64,000 nt of DNA from an uncultured Streptococcus sp. (GTDB lineage: Bacteria; Bacillota; Bacilli; Lactobacillales; Streptococcaceae). Position numbers and translations under genes: made by a program. Position 1 is the first letter of the stretch; each line of letters opens with the position of its first letter. The stretch spans positions 1-64,000 of the forward strand of contig CAKQDX010000009.1 in the NCBI GenBank assembly GCA_934229725.1, written 5' to 3'. This document shows, piece after piece, positions 51,944-60,269 of this stretch. The notes under the pieces are model-generated. The model was not told the origin of the DNA and did not search any database. It saw only the letters and a program-made list of their open reading frames with translations.

Positions 51944-52780
51944 TTATTCAATATTTATATCACCAAGATTGGAGGTAATGGTAAGTGTATTATCCTTTGA
52001 GTTCTTAAGGTTATTCGTAACCTCCACCTCTCCAGAATGGCTATCAGCTTGAACATTAACAGTATGATTTTTAAGACTTATTTCAACGTCACCTGAAGTA
52101 ACATCAAGCTTGTTATGCCCATTAAATACCAAGTTGTTACCGGTATAATCCCCTAATGCAATAGATAAATCAGAGTTAGTGAAAAGCGTATCATTACTTT
52201 CAACACTACCGACAGCAAGATTAGCCTTTAGGTTATTAATAGTCATCTCGGTAAATGTTAGGTCACCTACTTTAAGGTCAATATTTGACTGTTTAATTGT
52301 GCTATTATTTAAATCTAAATTTCCAGATGCCAAATCTGCCTTTAGAAAATCAATCCTTTGTTTTTTAGGGAGTGTAATGATGATGGTATTGCTTTCGTTG
52401 AGAGTAGAAAGCTTTATTAAATCTTTTAATCCGAATACGTTGAAATGATTATGGGCAGTTAGAGATTTATCAGAATAATTCTCGTTGATGCTTAATTGAC
52501 GCTCGTTTACAGTGATGTCAATTGGTTTTTTCTTTTTTTGGTAATAAGTGATAGTTGCTTTACTAACGTTTCCAGTTTTAATAAGTATATTGTAGCTGTT
52601 ACTTTTTATATCCATCTGATTGAAGTCGTTGACTTCCTTCTTTACAAAATCCATATCATTTTTGGTCTGATTTTGTAAATCATTTAAGGCTCCATGGCTG
52701 TAGCCCCAGATTGCTAATCCCCCACCTAAGAATACAGAAATGAGAGATATTCCAAGGACGACTTTTTTCCAAGTTTTCAT
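51944..52780 (-). CDS. DUF4097 family membrane-anchored beta-solenoid protein
   Basis: Protein of 278 residues with one N-terminal membrane segment (about 5-25) and an extracytoplasmic beta-rich repeat region, with strand repeats such as LDLNNSTIKQSNIDLKVGD, typical of DUF4097. I start at ATG 52780 with AGGAAG six bases upstream; this ATG overlaps the DUF1700 stop as ATGA, so translation is coupled. Last gene of the padR operon. Such operons in Firmicutes are often envelope-stress responsive (inference). Confidence 0.83.
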   Translation of the reverse strand: MKTWKKVVLGISLISVFLGGGLAIWGYSHGALNDLQNQTKNDMDFVKKEVNDFNQMDIKSNSYNILIKTGNVSKATITYYQKKKKPIDITVNERQLSINENYSDKSLTAHNHFNVFGLKDLIKLSTLNESNTIIITLPKKQRIDFLKADLASGNLDLNNSTIKQSNIDLKVGDLTFTEMTINNLKANLAVGSVESNDTLFTNSDLSIALGDYTGNNLVFNGHNKLDVTSGDVEISLKNHTVNVQADSHSGEVEVTNNLKNSKDNTLTITSNLGDINIE

Positions 52781-53361
52781 GATTTTCTTCCTTTCTTGAT
52801 GAGCCATTTAATCAATAGATTGATTAGCTTTACAATAAGTTTACAGATTTCAAATGAAATCAAAAGTAGTAAGAGCGCTCCCCCAAACATCAACAGTCCT
52901 AGACCTACTCCAAACAGTGTTGAAGCCAGTGAAACACTTAAGAGAGAGAAGCTTGTAAAGAAAGAGTAAATACCGCTAATGAGTAAGGCAAAGGTGAGAG
53001 CTAAGGCAGTCACTATGACTGCGAAAATAATCATAAGAAGTGTCATTAGCATAGCTAAGAAGAATAGTAGAATTGGTAAGGCGACTGGACTGGCTAAAAC
53101 AGCTAGAATAGCAATCCAAAGGATAGTCGTTTTATTACGCAAGCTGGTCTTATCCTCAATAATCTTTTCATCAAGCAGACGAGTGATGACTTCATGAGCA
53201 GCTTCCTTAGGTGTCCCCAATTCTGCAATAACTTGAGCCTCATTTTCAGGTCCAGCCTCCTCAAAGTACTCCATGAAATATTCTAGGACCTCTTCGTAGT
53301 CCTTTTGTGGTAATTTTCGTAGATATTTTGTTAATTTGGCTAGATATTCAGTCTTTGTCAT
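52777..53361 (-). CDS. DUF1700 membrane protein
   Basis: Protein of 194 residues with a cytosolic N-terminal helical domain (YLAKLTKYLRKLPQKDYEEV, then the AQVIAELGTPKEAAHEV segment) and three or four membrane segments between about 78 and 185. DUF1700 proteins commonly follow PadR regulators. The start overlaps padR by 14 bases and the stop overlaps the DUF4097 gene. Confidence 0.85.
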   Translation of the reverse strand: MTKTEYLAKLTKYLRKLPQKDYEEVLEYFMEYFEEAGPENEAQVIAELGTPKEAAHEVITRLLDEKIIEDKTSLRNKTTILWIAILAVLASPVALPILLFFLAMLMTLLMIIFAVIVTALALTFALLISGIYSFFTSFSLLSVSLASTLFGVGLGLLMFGGALLLLLISFEICKLIVKLINLLIKWLIKKGRKS

Positions 53362-53674
53362 GTCTTAATCTCCCTTCCACAATACCGTCCAGAGTTTCTT
53401 TATAGGTTAACCATTCCTTATTAAGAAATTCTAGCTGTTCTTTTCCCTCTTGGGTAATACTGTAATATTTACGTTTACGACCTTGATACGCTTGGCTATA
53501 GGTGGTCATATAGCCGGCTTTTTCAAGTTTTTTAAGAATAGGATAAAGTGTTGATTCCTTGATATTAGCTGCAAGTTTTATGGTTTGACTGATCTCATAA
53601 CCATAGGAGTCTTCTCTATTGATAATAGCCAGTATTAAGAACTCTATCAGGATTGATGATGTTGGAAAATACAT
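53348..53674 (-). CDS. PadR family transcriptional regulator
   Basis: Winged-helix repressor of 108 residues (LAIINREDSYGYEISQTI, STLYPILKKLEKAGY, GRKRKYYSITQEG). It is the first gene of a three-gene operon with two membrane-protein genes. A long operator-like dyad lies directly upstream, consistent with autorepression. Signal unknown. Confidence 0.92.
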   Translation of the reverse strand: MYFPTSSILIEFLILAIINREDSYGYEISQTIKLAANIKESTLYPILKKLEKAGYMTTYSQAYQGRKRKYYSITQEGKEQLEFLNKEWLTYKETLDGIVEGRLRHDKD

Positions 53675-53697
53675 AGTCTACTCCTTCGCTTTTGGGA

Positions 53698-53733
53698 TAT
53701 GTATAAAAATTATATATAATTATTTTACATATT
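53698..53733. promoter_or_regulatory. 36-bp dyad, probable PadR operator
   Basis: Outer arms ATATGTA (53698-53704) and TACATAT (53727-53733) enclose a perfect AATTATATATAATT centre; 16 of 18 positions in each half are symmetric. On the minus strand a TTGACA and a TACACT with a spacer of about 16-17 bases (near 53736-53763) lie just upstream, so the dyad covers the start of the padR transcript. Confidence 0.7.
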
Positions 53734-53836
53734 GAGTGTACCTCTTTTAGAAATATATGTCAATATTTTATATATAAAAAATTTATATAATAGGGCTATC
53801 TTGTTTTTTATGATAAGATGAAGTTAAGGAGTTCTT

Positions 53837-54445
53837 ATGATTATTAAAGATAAATTGGCTCACTATGAGCCTAAGCCCTTGGGAGAAACTGGTCGCTATG
53901 CAGTACTCTTACCTTTGCTATACAATGCAAAAAATGAGAAGTATCAGGTTCTTTATCAAGTACGAAGTGAACATATTTCTCAGCCGGGAGAAGTTTCTTT
54001 TCCAGGTGGACATGTCGAAGATGGCGAGACTTTTCAAGAAGCCGCAATACGAGAAACTTGTGAGGAATTAAATATAGTTGCTAATCAAATTGATATTTGG
54101 GGAGAGATAGACTATCTTGTTCATCAAGGGAGAACCGTTCATTGCTTTGTAGGAAAACTGAATATAGCTAATTGGGAAGATATTTCACCTAATGAAGAAG
54201 TGGCTCGTCTGTTTACAGTAGATATTGACACCTTATTGACAGAGAATCCAGTTTATTATACAGTGACTTCTACCTTGAGTGATGCGAAAGATTTCCCATT
54301 TTTCCTAGTGAAAAATAGAGATAAATATAATTTTGGGTACAGTAAACGTCATATTCCTTTTTACAGAAACTTGACAGAAAACATATGGGGGATGACAGCT
54401 ATGTTTACACACAGATTTACAGATATTCTGAAAGATTTAGAGTAA
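53837..54445 (+). CDS. NUDIX hydrolase, CoA-pyrophosphatase type
   Basis: Protein of 202 residues with the full Nudix box starting GGHVEDGETFQEAAIRE at 57 and ending EEL near 78, preceded by the UPF0035 pattern EHISQPGEVSFPGG that marks the CoA-diphosphatase branch. It probably splits CoA or related dinucleotides to recycle or remove damaged cofactor. Monocistronic, with terminator downstream. Confidence 0.88.
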   Translation: MIIKDKLAHYEPKPLGETGRYAVLLPLLYNAKNEKYQVLYQVRSEHISQPGEVSFPGGHVEDGETFQEAAIRETCEELNIVANQIDIWGEIDYLVHQGRTVHCFVGKLNIANWEDISPNEEVARLFTVDIDTLLTENPVYYTVTSTLSDAKDFPFFLVKNRDKYNFGYSKRHIPFYRNLTENIWGMTAMFTHRFTDILKDLE

Positions 54446-54449
54446 AAAT

Positions 54450-54480
54450 AAAAGATCAACGGTAATATGTTGATCTTTTT
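54450..54480 (+). terminator. NUDIX gene terminator
   Basis: AAAAGATCAAC and GTTGATCTTTTT arms. Between here and 54670 I see no gene or element. Confidence 0.88.
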
Positions 54481-54670
54481 GCTATTAGTTAGATTGTTTA
54501 CTAGGGATAAAAGAAGTGAAATTCATTTCTGAGACATGGGTCTAGAGTATTCCTAAAATGATTTTCAAAATGAATATTGAAGATTTTATATAGAGAATCA
54601 ACTTCATAGCGGACAATGACTTTTTATTATTCAGATTCTTTGGAGATCTTTTTACTATAACTAATAACAA

Positions 54671-54703
54671 AAAAACCATGAAAATTTTATTTTCATGGTT
54701 TTT
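54671..54703. terminator. rpmF-rpmG terminator
   Basis: A perfect stem of AAAAACCATGAAAAT and ATTTTCATGGTTTTT; on the minus strand TTTTTTTG follows. Confidence 0.9.
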
Positions 54704-54710
54704 AATTCAA

Positions 54711-54860
54711 TTACTTAACCTCAGTAAAGATTACGTGTTTACGCAATTTTGGTGAGTATTTTTTCAATTGAAGACGGTCTGGAGTGTTACGTTTGTTTTT
54801 TGAAGTAAGGTACAAGCGTTCACCAGATTCTTTGTGTTCAAGTGTAATATTTACGCGCAT
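54711..54860 (-). CDS. rpmG: 50S ribosomal protein L33
   Basis: A 49-residue basic protein (starting MRVNITLEHKESGERLYLTS and ending VIFTEVK). It has no Cys, so it is the zinc-free form. It begins 15 bases after rpmF with AAGGGAG upstream, and ends just before the shared terminator. Confidence 0.95.
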   Translation of the reverse strand: MRVNITLEHKESGERLYLTSKNKRNTPDRLQLKKYSPKLRKHVIFTEVK

Positions 54861-54875
54861 GGTATCTCCCTTCTA

Positions 54876-55058
54876 TTATTTAGCTGCGTTAGCCTTAGCG
54901 ATTTTACGTCCTTTGTAGTATCCTTTAAGTGATACACGGTGTGAACGTGAGTAATCTCCAGTTGTTTCGTCAAATTGTACTGATGGAGCAGTCAATTTGT
55001 AGTGTGTACGACGTTTGTTTTTCTTCGCTTTTGAAGTGTGACGTGCAGGTACTGCCAT
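54876..55058 (-). CDS. rpmF: 50S ribosomal protein L32
   Basis: A 60-residue very basic protein (MAVPARHTSKAKKNKRRTH at the start). It lacks the four Cys of zinc-binding L32, so it is the zinc-independent form. First gene of rpmF-rpmG; GGAGGAAAT precedes it. Confidence 0.96.
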   Translation of the reverse strand: MAVPARHTSKAKKNKRRTHYKLTAPSVQFDETTGDYSRSHRVSLKGYYKGRKIAKANAAK

Positions 55059-55212
55059 TTCTTTATTTCCTCCGAATTAATATTTATGTTCTTGATTTTA
55101 AATCAACTATAACAGAATAACATATCTTTTTTGTAAAGTAAAGTTACTTGACAAAAAACTTTTTAGGAAGTCTCATAGTTAATAGCTATACCAATGGATA
55201 ATATTTATATAT

Positions 55213-55241
55213 TTCACAGCTATAACTGTAAGTGCTAGAAT
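55213..55241 (+). promoter_or_regulatory. Promoter of the MetE-like gene
   Basis: TTCACA at 55213-55218, a 17-base spacer and TAGAAT at 55236-55241 with TGC before it. Confidence 0.65.
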
Positions 55242-55281
55242 AGGATTATTATAGTAAGAGAATTAAAAGGAGTAAATAGCT

Positions 55282-56394
55282 ATGAGTAAAGTACATTATC
55301 ATTTTGACCATGTTGGGTCTTACCTTCGTCCGCAAGCTTTAAAAGAAGCACGTGAAAAATTTGCCAATGGTGAGATTTCGCAAGAAGAATTGTTGAAAGT
55401 ACAAGATGAATTGGTTAAGGACTTGGTTCATCATGAGGTGGAAAATGGTCTTCAAGTGGTCTCTGATGGTGAATTTGGTCGTTCTTGGTGGCATCTTGAC
55501 TTCCTTTGGAATTTGACTGGTTTTGAAGCCTATCAACAAGAAGATTCATATAAATTCCATGGAGCTAAGACACGTACAACCAACGTTCGTATCAATGGTA
55601 AAATTGCTGAAAATCCTAATCATCCTTTCTATCGTGACTTTGAATATCTTAAATCAGTGACTCCTGAAGGAATTACTCCAAAAGTAACTATTCCAAGTCC
55701 ATCACTCATCATTAATCGTGATCACCGTAGTGATCTTTATGCTGATTACTATGATTCATGGACAGATTTCCTTGATGACTTGGCTAAAGCTTACCATGAT
55801 ACCATCCAACATTTCTACGATTTGGGTGCACGTTATGTACAGTTGGATGATACGACTTGGGGTTATTTGATTCAACAGTTTGAGAATGAAAAAAATAATC
55901 CTGAGAAAACAGCTGAGTTGGCAAAAATTGCTGAAGACGATGTGTATACTATCAACAAAGCCTTGGAAGGTCTTCCAGAAGATTTGACTTTGGCTACTCA
56001 TATTTGCCGTGGAAACTTTAAGTCAACTTATCTTTTTGAAGGTGGCTATGATTCAGTGGCTAAATATCTTGGTCAATTAAACTATGATATCTTCTTTTTG
56101 GAATACGACGATGCGCGTTCAGGTAGCTTCGCTCCACTTCCAACAATTTGGAATAATCGTGATCATGTTGAATTGGTGCTTGGTGTGATTACTTCTAAGG
56201 ATCCTGCTTTGGAAGATGTAGATGCTGTTATTGCTCGTATCCGTGAAGCAGCAGAGCTTGTACCACTTAAGAACCTCGGTATTTCAACTCAATGTGGCTT
56301 TGCATCGACTGAAGAAGGTAATATTTTGACAGAGCAAGACGAGTGGAATAAGTTGCAACTGATTAAATCAATTACTGATAAAGTTTGGTCATAA
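55282..56394 (+). CDS. MetE C-terminal-like methyltransferase
   Basis: Protein of 370 residues corresponding to the catalytic C-terminal barrel of cobalamin-independent methionine synthase, without the N-terminal half of full MetE. Candidate zinc ligands are the His and Cys of THICRGN (about 233-236) and the Cys of STQCGF near 342. It resembles Bacillus YxjG/YxjH; the methyl donor is uncertain. No T-box or SAM riboswitch was seen upstream. Own promoter and terminator. Confidence 0.85.
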   Translation: MSKVHYHFDHVGSYLRPQALKEAREKFANGEISQEELLKVQDELVKDLVHHEVENGLQVVSDGEFGRSWWHLDFLWNLTGFEAYQQEDSYKFHGAKTRTTNVRINGKIAENPNHPFYRDFEYLKSVTPEGITPKVTIPSPSLIINRDHRSDLYADYYDSWTDFLDDLAKAYHDTIQHFYDLGARYVQLDDTTWGYLIQQFENEKNNPEKTAELAKIAEDDVYTINKALEGLPEDLTLATHICRGNFKSTYLFEGGYDSVAKYLGQLNYDIFFLEYDDARSGSFAPLPTIWNNRDHVELVLGVITSKDPALEDVDAVIARIREAAELVPLKNLGISTQCGFASTEEGNILTEQDEWNKLQLIKSITDKVWS

Positions 56395-56406
56395 TAGAAC
56401 AAGTGT

Positions 56407-56435
56407 ATAGGATGGGGTTAGCCTGTCCTATTTTT
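56407..56435 (+). terminator. Terminator of the MetE-like gene
   Basis: ATAGGA and TCCTAT arms followed by Ts. Confidence 0.7.
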
Positions 56436-56453
56436 AATAGCAAGAAAGGTATC

Positions 56454-56630
56454 ATGGAAGACAAAGAGATTAAACAAAGAATGCTATAGGTTTTTGGAAA
56501 AAGGAGAGCCCCTCATAATTTCACTACTTGTTTGTTGATGAGTAAGATTAACCATTATACATATCGGGAGTTTTGTTTCTTCTTTCAAAAATCCTCTACC
56601 ATTTCCCAAATGCCATGCAATTTATGTTAG
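56454..56630 (+). pseudogene. Possible short gene remnant
   Basis: A good ribosome-binding site (AAGAAAGG) and ATG at 56454 open a frame that stops at TAG 56487 after 11 codons (MEDKEIKQRML) and then stays open to about 56627. It may be the start of a decayed gene, but I recognise no family and the later part is not clearly coding. This fills most of the 300-base gap before hisS. Confidence 0.2.
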
Positions 56631-56633
56631 AAT
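56625..56633 (+). promoter_or_regulatory. Extended -10 promoter of hisS
   Basis: TGT-TAGAAT, 65 bases before the hisS start; AAAAGGAGGG at 56659-56668 is rather far from the ATG at 56698. I saw no T-box. Confidence 0.5.
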
Positions 56634-56697
56634 AGAGTGATTATATCTGTAATAACGGAAAAGGAGGGCAGGCCCATTTGAGGTCTGTATCATTATT

Positions 56698-57978
56698 ATG
56701 AAACTTCAAAAACCTAAGGGCACGCAAGATATTTTGCCTGCTGATAGTGCCAAATGGCAGTACGTGGAAAATGTTGCACGTGAAACATTTAAAAAATACA
56801 ATTATGGTGAAATTCGTACACCTATGTTTGAACATTACGAGGTTATTTCACGCTCTGTTGGTGATACAACTGATATTGTGACTAAGGAAATGTACGATTT
56901 TCATGATAAGGGAGATCGTCACATCACTCTGCGTCCGGAAGGAACAGCGCCCGTTGTACGTTCTTATGTAGAAAATAAACTTTTTGCGCCAGAGGTTCAA
57001 AAACCTGTTAAAGTATATTATATTGGTTCAATGTTCCGTTATGAACGTCCTCAGGCAGGTCGTTTGCGTGAGTTTCACCAATTGGGGGTAGAGTGCTTTG
57101 GATCAAAAAATCCAGCAACAGATGTTGAAACCATTGCTATGGCCTATCAACTCTTTAATACGCTTGGCATTAAGGATGTTACCCTTCATTTGAATAGTCT
57201 TGGAAATACTGAAAGTCGTCTGGCTTATCGTCAGGCCTTGATTGACTATTTGACACCGATACGTGAAAGTTTGTCAAAAGATAGTCAACGTCGTTTGGAC
57301 GAAAACCCTTTGCGAGTGCTCGATTCAAAAGAAAAAGAAGATAAGGTTGCAGTTGAAAATGCTCCATCTATCCTTGATTATCTAGATGAAGAAAGTCAAG
57401 CTCACTTTGATGAAGTGCGTGCCATGCTTGAGAGTCTTAACATTCCTTACGTGATTGATACCAACATGGTACGTGGTCTAGATTACTATAATCACACGAT
57501 TTTTGAATTTATCACTACTATTGATAAGTCTGAATTGACAATCTGTGCGGGTGGTCGTTACGATAGTTTGGTTGAGTACTTTGGTGGTCCAGAAACAGCT
57601 GGTTTTGGTTTTGGACTTGGTTTGGAACGTTTGCTCTTGGTTCTTGATAAACAAGGTATTACTCTTCCTGTAGAAGAAGGTTTGGATGTCTACATTGCAG
57701 TTCTAGGTTCAGAAGCCAATGGTAAAGCACTCGAGTTAGTTCAAGTTATCCGTCATCAAGGATTTAAGGCCGAACGTGATTACCTCGGACGCAAGATTAA
57801 AGCACAATTTAAGTCAGCAGATGCCTTTAAGGCTAAAACTGTCATCACCTTAGGTGAGAGTGAATTAGAGTCAGGTCAGGTTAGTGTCAAAAATAATACC
57901 ACTCGAGAGGAAGTAACTGTAAGTTTTGAGGAGCTAACAGAGAACTTTGCAGCAGTTCTGGACCAATTAGAAAAGTAG
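56698..57978 (+). CDS. hisS: Histidyl-tRNA synthetase
   Basis: Class II synthetase of 426 residues: motif 2 FRYERPQAGRLREFHQ (about 112-127), the His-specific loop RGLDYYN near 259, motif 3 GFGFGLGLERLL near 301-312 and a C-terminal anticodon-binding domain. The ATG at 56698 (MKLQKPKGTQDILP) matches homologues, though the Shine-Dalgarno sequence is about 30 bases upstream, an unusual distance. A parS-like site lies in its N-terminal codons. Confidence 0.97.
   Translation: MKLQKPKGTQDILPADSAKWQYVENVARETFKKYNYGEIRTPMFEHYEVISRSVGDTTDIVTKEMYDFHDKGDRHITLRPEGTAPVVRSYVENKLFAPEVQKPVKVYYIGSMFRYERPQAGRLREFHQLGVECFGSKNPATDVETIAMAYQLFNTLGIKDVTLHLNSLGNTESRLAYRQALIDYLTPIRESLSKDSQRRLDENPLRVLDSKEKEDKVAVENAPSILDYLDEESQAHFDEVRAMLESLNIPYVIDTNMVRGLDYYNHTIFEFITTIDKSELTICAGGRYDSLVEYFGGPETAGFGFGLGLERLLLVLDKQGITLPVEEGLDVYIAVLGSEANGKALELVQVIRHQGFKAERDYLGRKIKAQFKSADAFKAKTVITLGESELESGQVSVKNNTTREEVTVSFEELTENFAAVLDQLEK
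56772..56787. promoter_or_regulatory. parS: parS-like site inside hisS
   Basis: TGTTGCACGTGAAACA differs from the parS consensus only at position 5. It encodes Val-Ala-Arg-Glu-Thr. It is about 43 kb from oriC, on the same side as the other two sites. Confidence 0.55.
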
Positions 57979-57985
57979 GAGGCTT

Positions 57986-58408
57986 ATGGTTAGTATAGTT
58001 GATATGCTTAAACGGAGTGAGAACTTTAGTTTGGCTTTTAATCGTAGTATGCCTATTCACTTTCAACAACAGTTTTGGCATTTGATTGCTCTTCTGGATA
58101 AACATGAAATTACCTGGTTTAATGACGAGCCTGCAAGTGATCATGCAATGTGTCAGCAGTTACTTGGTCAAGTTTGGCGTCAAGATTGCCAAGATGTGGT
58201 CTTAAGTTTTGAAACTCAGGAACGTTATTTGGGATGGCAGGTAGATGACGAAACTGATGAACTTAGTGTTATTATTGAAGATGTTTATGGTTTCCGCTGG
58301 AATAGTTTACTTGATCTAGAGACTGCTGAATATCGTTTTGAAGAGTTTGAGGAGTTTGCTGAAGATTACGTAGATACTAGTGATTTGTTGAAACAATTTG
58401 GTAAATAG
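57986..58408 (+). CDS. 140-residue hypothetical protein downstream of hisS
   Basis: Soluble, acidic protein with many Trp and Phe residues and a strongly acidic C-terminal third (FEEFEEFAEDYVDTSD). AGGAGG lies at ideal distance from ATG 57986, seven bases after the hisS stop, so it is cotranscribed with hisS. I recognise no domain. It sits between hisS and aspS. Confidence 0.75.
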   Translation: MVSIVDMLKRSENFSLAFNRSMPIHFQQQFWHLIALLDKHEITWFNDEPASDHAMCQQLLGQVWRQDCQDVVLSFETQERYLGWQVDDETDELSVIIEDVYGFRWNSLLDLETAEYRFEEFEEFAEDYVDTSDLLKQFGK

Positions 58409-58472
58409 TTTGATAAAAAAGAAAGTCTATTAAAATTCTAACCCGAAATGGGTGGGGTTTTGATGGGCTTTT

Positions 58473-58481
58473 TGCTATAAT
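58473..58481 (+). promoter_or_regulatory. Extended -10 promoter of aspS
   Basis: TGC-TATAAT, 36 bases before the aspS ATG; GAAAGAAG serves as ribosome-binding site. Confidence 0.6.
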
Positions 58482-58517
58482 AGTTAAGACTAAAAAATTA
58501 ACGAAAGAAGTGTAATT

Positions 58518-60269
58518 ATGAAACGTTCTATGTATGCCGGACGTGTTCGAAGCGAACATATCGGAACTACTATTACTTTGAAAGGTTGGGTATCTCGTCG
58601 TCGTAACCTTGGAGGTTTGATTTTCATCGACCTTCGAGACCGTGAAGGTTTGATGCAATTGGTTGTTAACCCTGAAAATGCTGATGCAGCTGTTGTTGAA
58701 ATAGCCGAGAGCCTACGTAGCGAATTTGTTATTGAAGTAACAGGAACAGTTGAAGCGCGTGAACAAGCTAACGACAACTTACCTACAGGTGCTGTTGAAC
58801 TAAAAGTTGAAGAACTTAAAGTTCTAAATACTGCCAAAACAACACCGTTTGAGATCAAAGATGGTGTTGAGGCTAGTGACGATACACGTATGCGTTACCG
58901 TTACTTGGATCTTCGTCGTCCAGAAATGTTGGAAAACTTTAAGCTTCGTGCTAAGGTAACTCACGCTATTCGTAATTATCTTGATGACTTGGAATTTATC
59001 GATGTTGAAACACCAATGTTGACAAAATCAACACCAGAAGGTGCACGTGATTATTTGGTGCCAAGTCGTGTTAGCCAAGGTCATTTTTATGCTCTTCCAC
59101 AAAGTCCTCAAATTACCAAACAATTATTGATGAATGCCGGTTTTGACCGTTATTATCAAATTGTTAAGTGTTTCCGTGACGAAGATTTGCGTGGAGACCG
59201 TCAACCTGAGTTTACACAAGTTGACTTAGAAACATCATTCCTTAATGAGCAAGAAATTCAAGATATTACAGAAGGATTGATTGCTAAGGTTATGAAAGAA
59301 ACTAAAGGGATTGATGTCACACTGCCATTCCCACGTATGTCTTATGATGATGCCATGAATAACTATGGTTCTGATAAGCCAGATACACGCTTTGACATGC
59401 TTTTACAAGACTTGACAGAGGTTGTCAAGGGGGTAGACTTCAAAGTATTTGCTGAGGCGCCAGCTGTCAAGGCAATTGTTGTCAAAGGAAATGCAGATAA
59501 GTACTCACGTAAAAGCATTGACAAGTTGACAGAGTTTGCCAAACAATTTGGTGCTAAAGGTCTTGCTTGGGTTAAACTGACTGATGGATCTCTAGCAGGT
59601 CCAGTTGCTAAATTCTTGACAAGTATCGAAGGGAAGTTGACAGACGCTTTACAACTTGAAGAGAATGATTTAGTCCTCTTTGTAGCAGATACTCTGGAAG
59701 TTGCTAATAATACGCTTGGCGCTTTACGTAATCAAATTGCTAAAGAACTTGACATGGTTGACACCACTAAGTTCAACTTCCTTTGGGTTGTTGATTGGCC
59801 AATGTTTGAGTGGTCTGAAGAAGAAGGACGTTATATGTCTGCTCACCACCCATTCACCTTGCCAACAGAAGAGTCTGCATCAAATCTTGAAGGAAATCTT
59901 TCTAAGGTACGTGCTGTAGCCTATGACATTGTTTTGAATGGTTATGAGCTTGGGGGAGGGAGCCTTCGTATCAATCATAAAGACCTACAGGAACGTATGT
60001 TGAAAGCTCTTGGTTTCTCTGAAGAATCTGCCTACGAGCAATTTGGTTTCCTTCTTGAAGCGATGGACTACGGCTTCCCACCACACGGTGGATTGGCTAT
60101 CGGTCTTGACCGTTTTGTTATGCTTCTTGCAGGTAAAGATAATATTCGTGAGGTGATTGCCTTCCCTAAAAATAATAAGGCATCAGATCCTATGACTCAG
60201 GCTCCAAGTCTTGTGGCTGATAAACAGTTGGAAGAACTTGCCCTTCATGTAGAATTAGAAAATGAATAA
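58518..60269 (+). CDS. aspS: Aspartyl-tRNA synthetase
   Basis: Class II synthetase of 583 residues with an N-terminal OB-fold anticodon domain (about 1-110), motif 2 FRDEDLRGDRQPEFTQVD near 220, an inserted bacterial GAD domain (about 300-420) and motif 3 GLAIGLDRFVMLL near 530. Full length, bacterial type. Its last 8 bases overlap the YitT gene that follows. Confidence 0.97.
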   Translation: MKRSMYAGRVRSEHIGTTITLKGWVSRRRNLGGLIFIDLRDREGLMQLVVNPENADAAVVEIAESLRSEFVIEVTGTVEAREQANDNLPTGAVELKVEELKVLNTAKTTPFEIKDGVEASDDTRMRYRYLDLRRPEMLENFKLRAKVTHAIRNYLDDLEFIDVETPMLTKSTPEGARDYLVPSRVSQGHFYALPQSPQITKQLLMNAGFDRYYQIVKCFRDEDLRGDRQPEFTQVDLETSFLNEQEIQDITEGLIAKVMKETKGIDVTLPFPRMSYDDAMNNYGSDKPDTRFDMLLQDLTEVVKGVDFKVFAEAPAVKAIVVKGNADKYSRKSIDKLTEFAKQFGAKGLAWVKLTDGSLAGPVAKFLTSIEGKLTDALQLEENDLVLFVADTLEVANNTLGALRNQIAKELDMVDTTKFNFLWVVDWPMFEWSEEEGRYMSAHHPFTLPTEESASNLEGNLSKVRAVAYDIVLNGYELGGGSLRINHKDLQERMLKALGFSEESAYEQFGFLLEAMDYGFPPHGGLAIGLDRFVMLLAGKDNIREVIAFPKNNKASDPMTQAPSLVADKQLEELALHVELENE

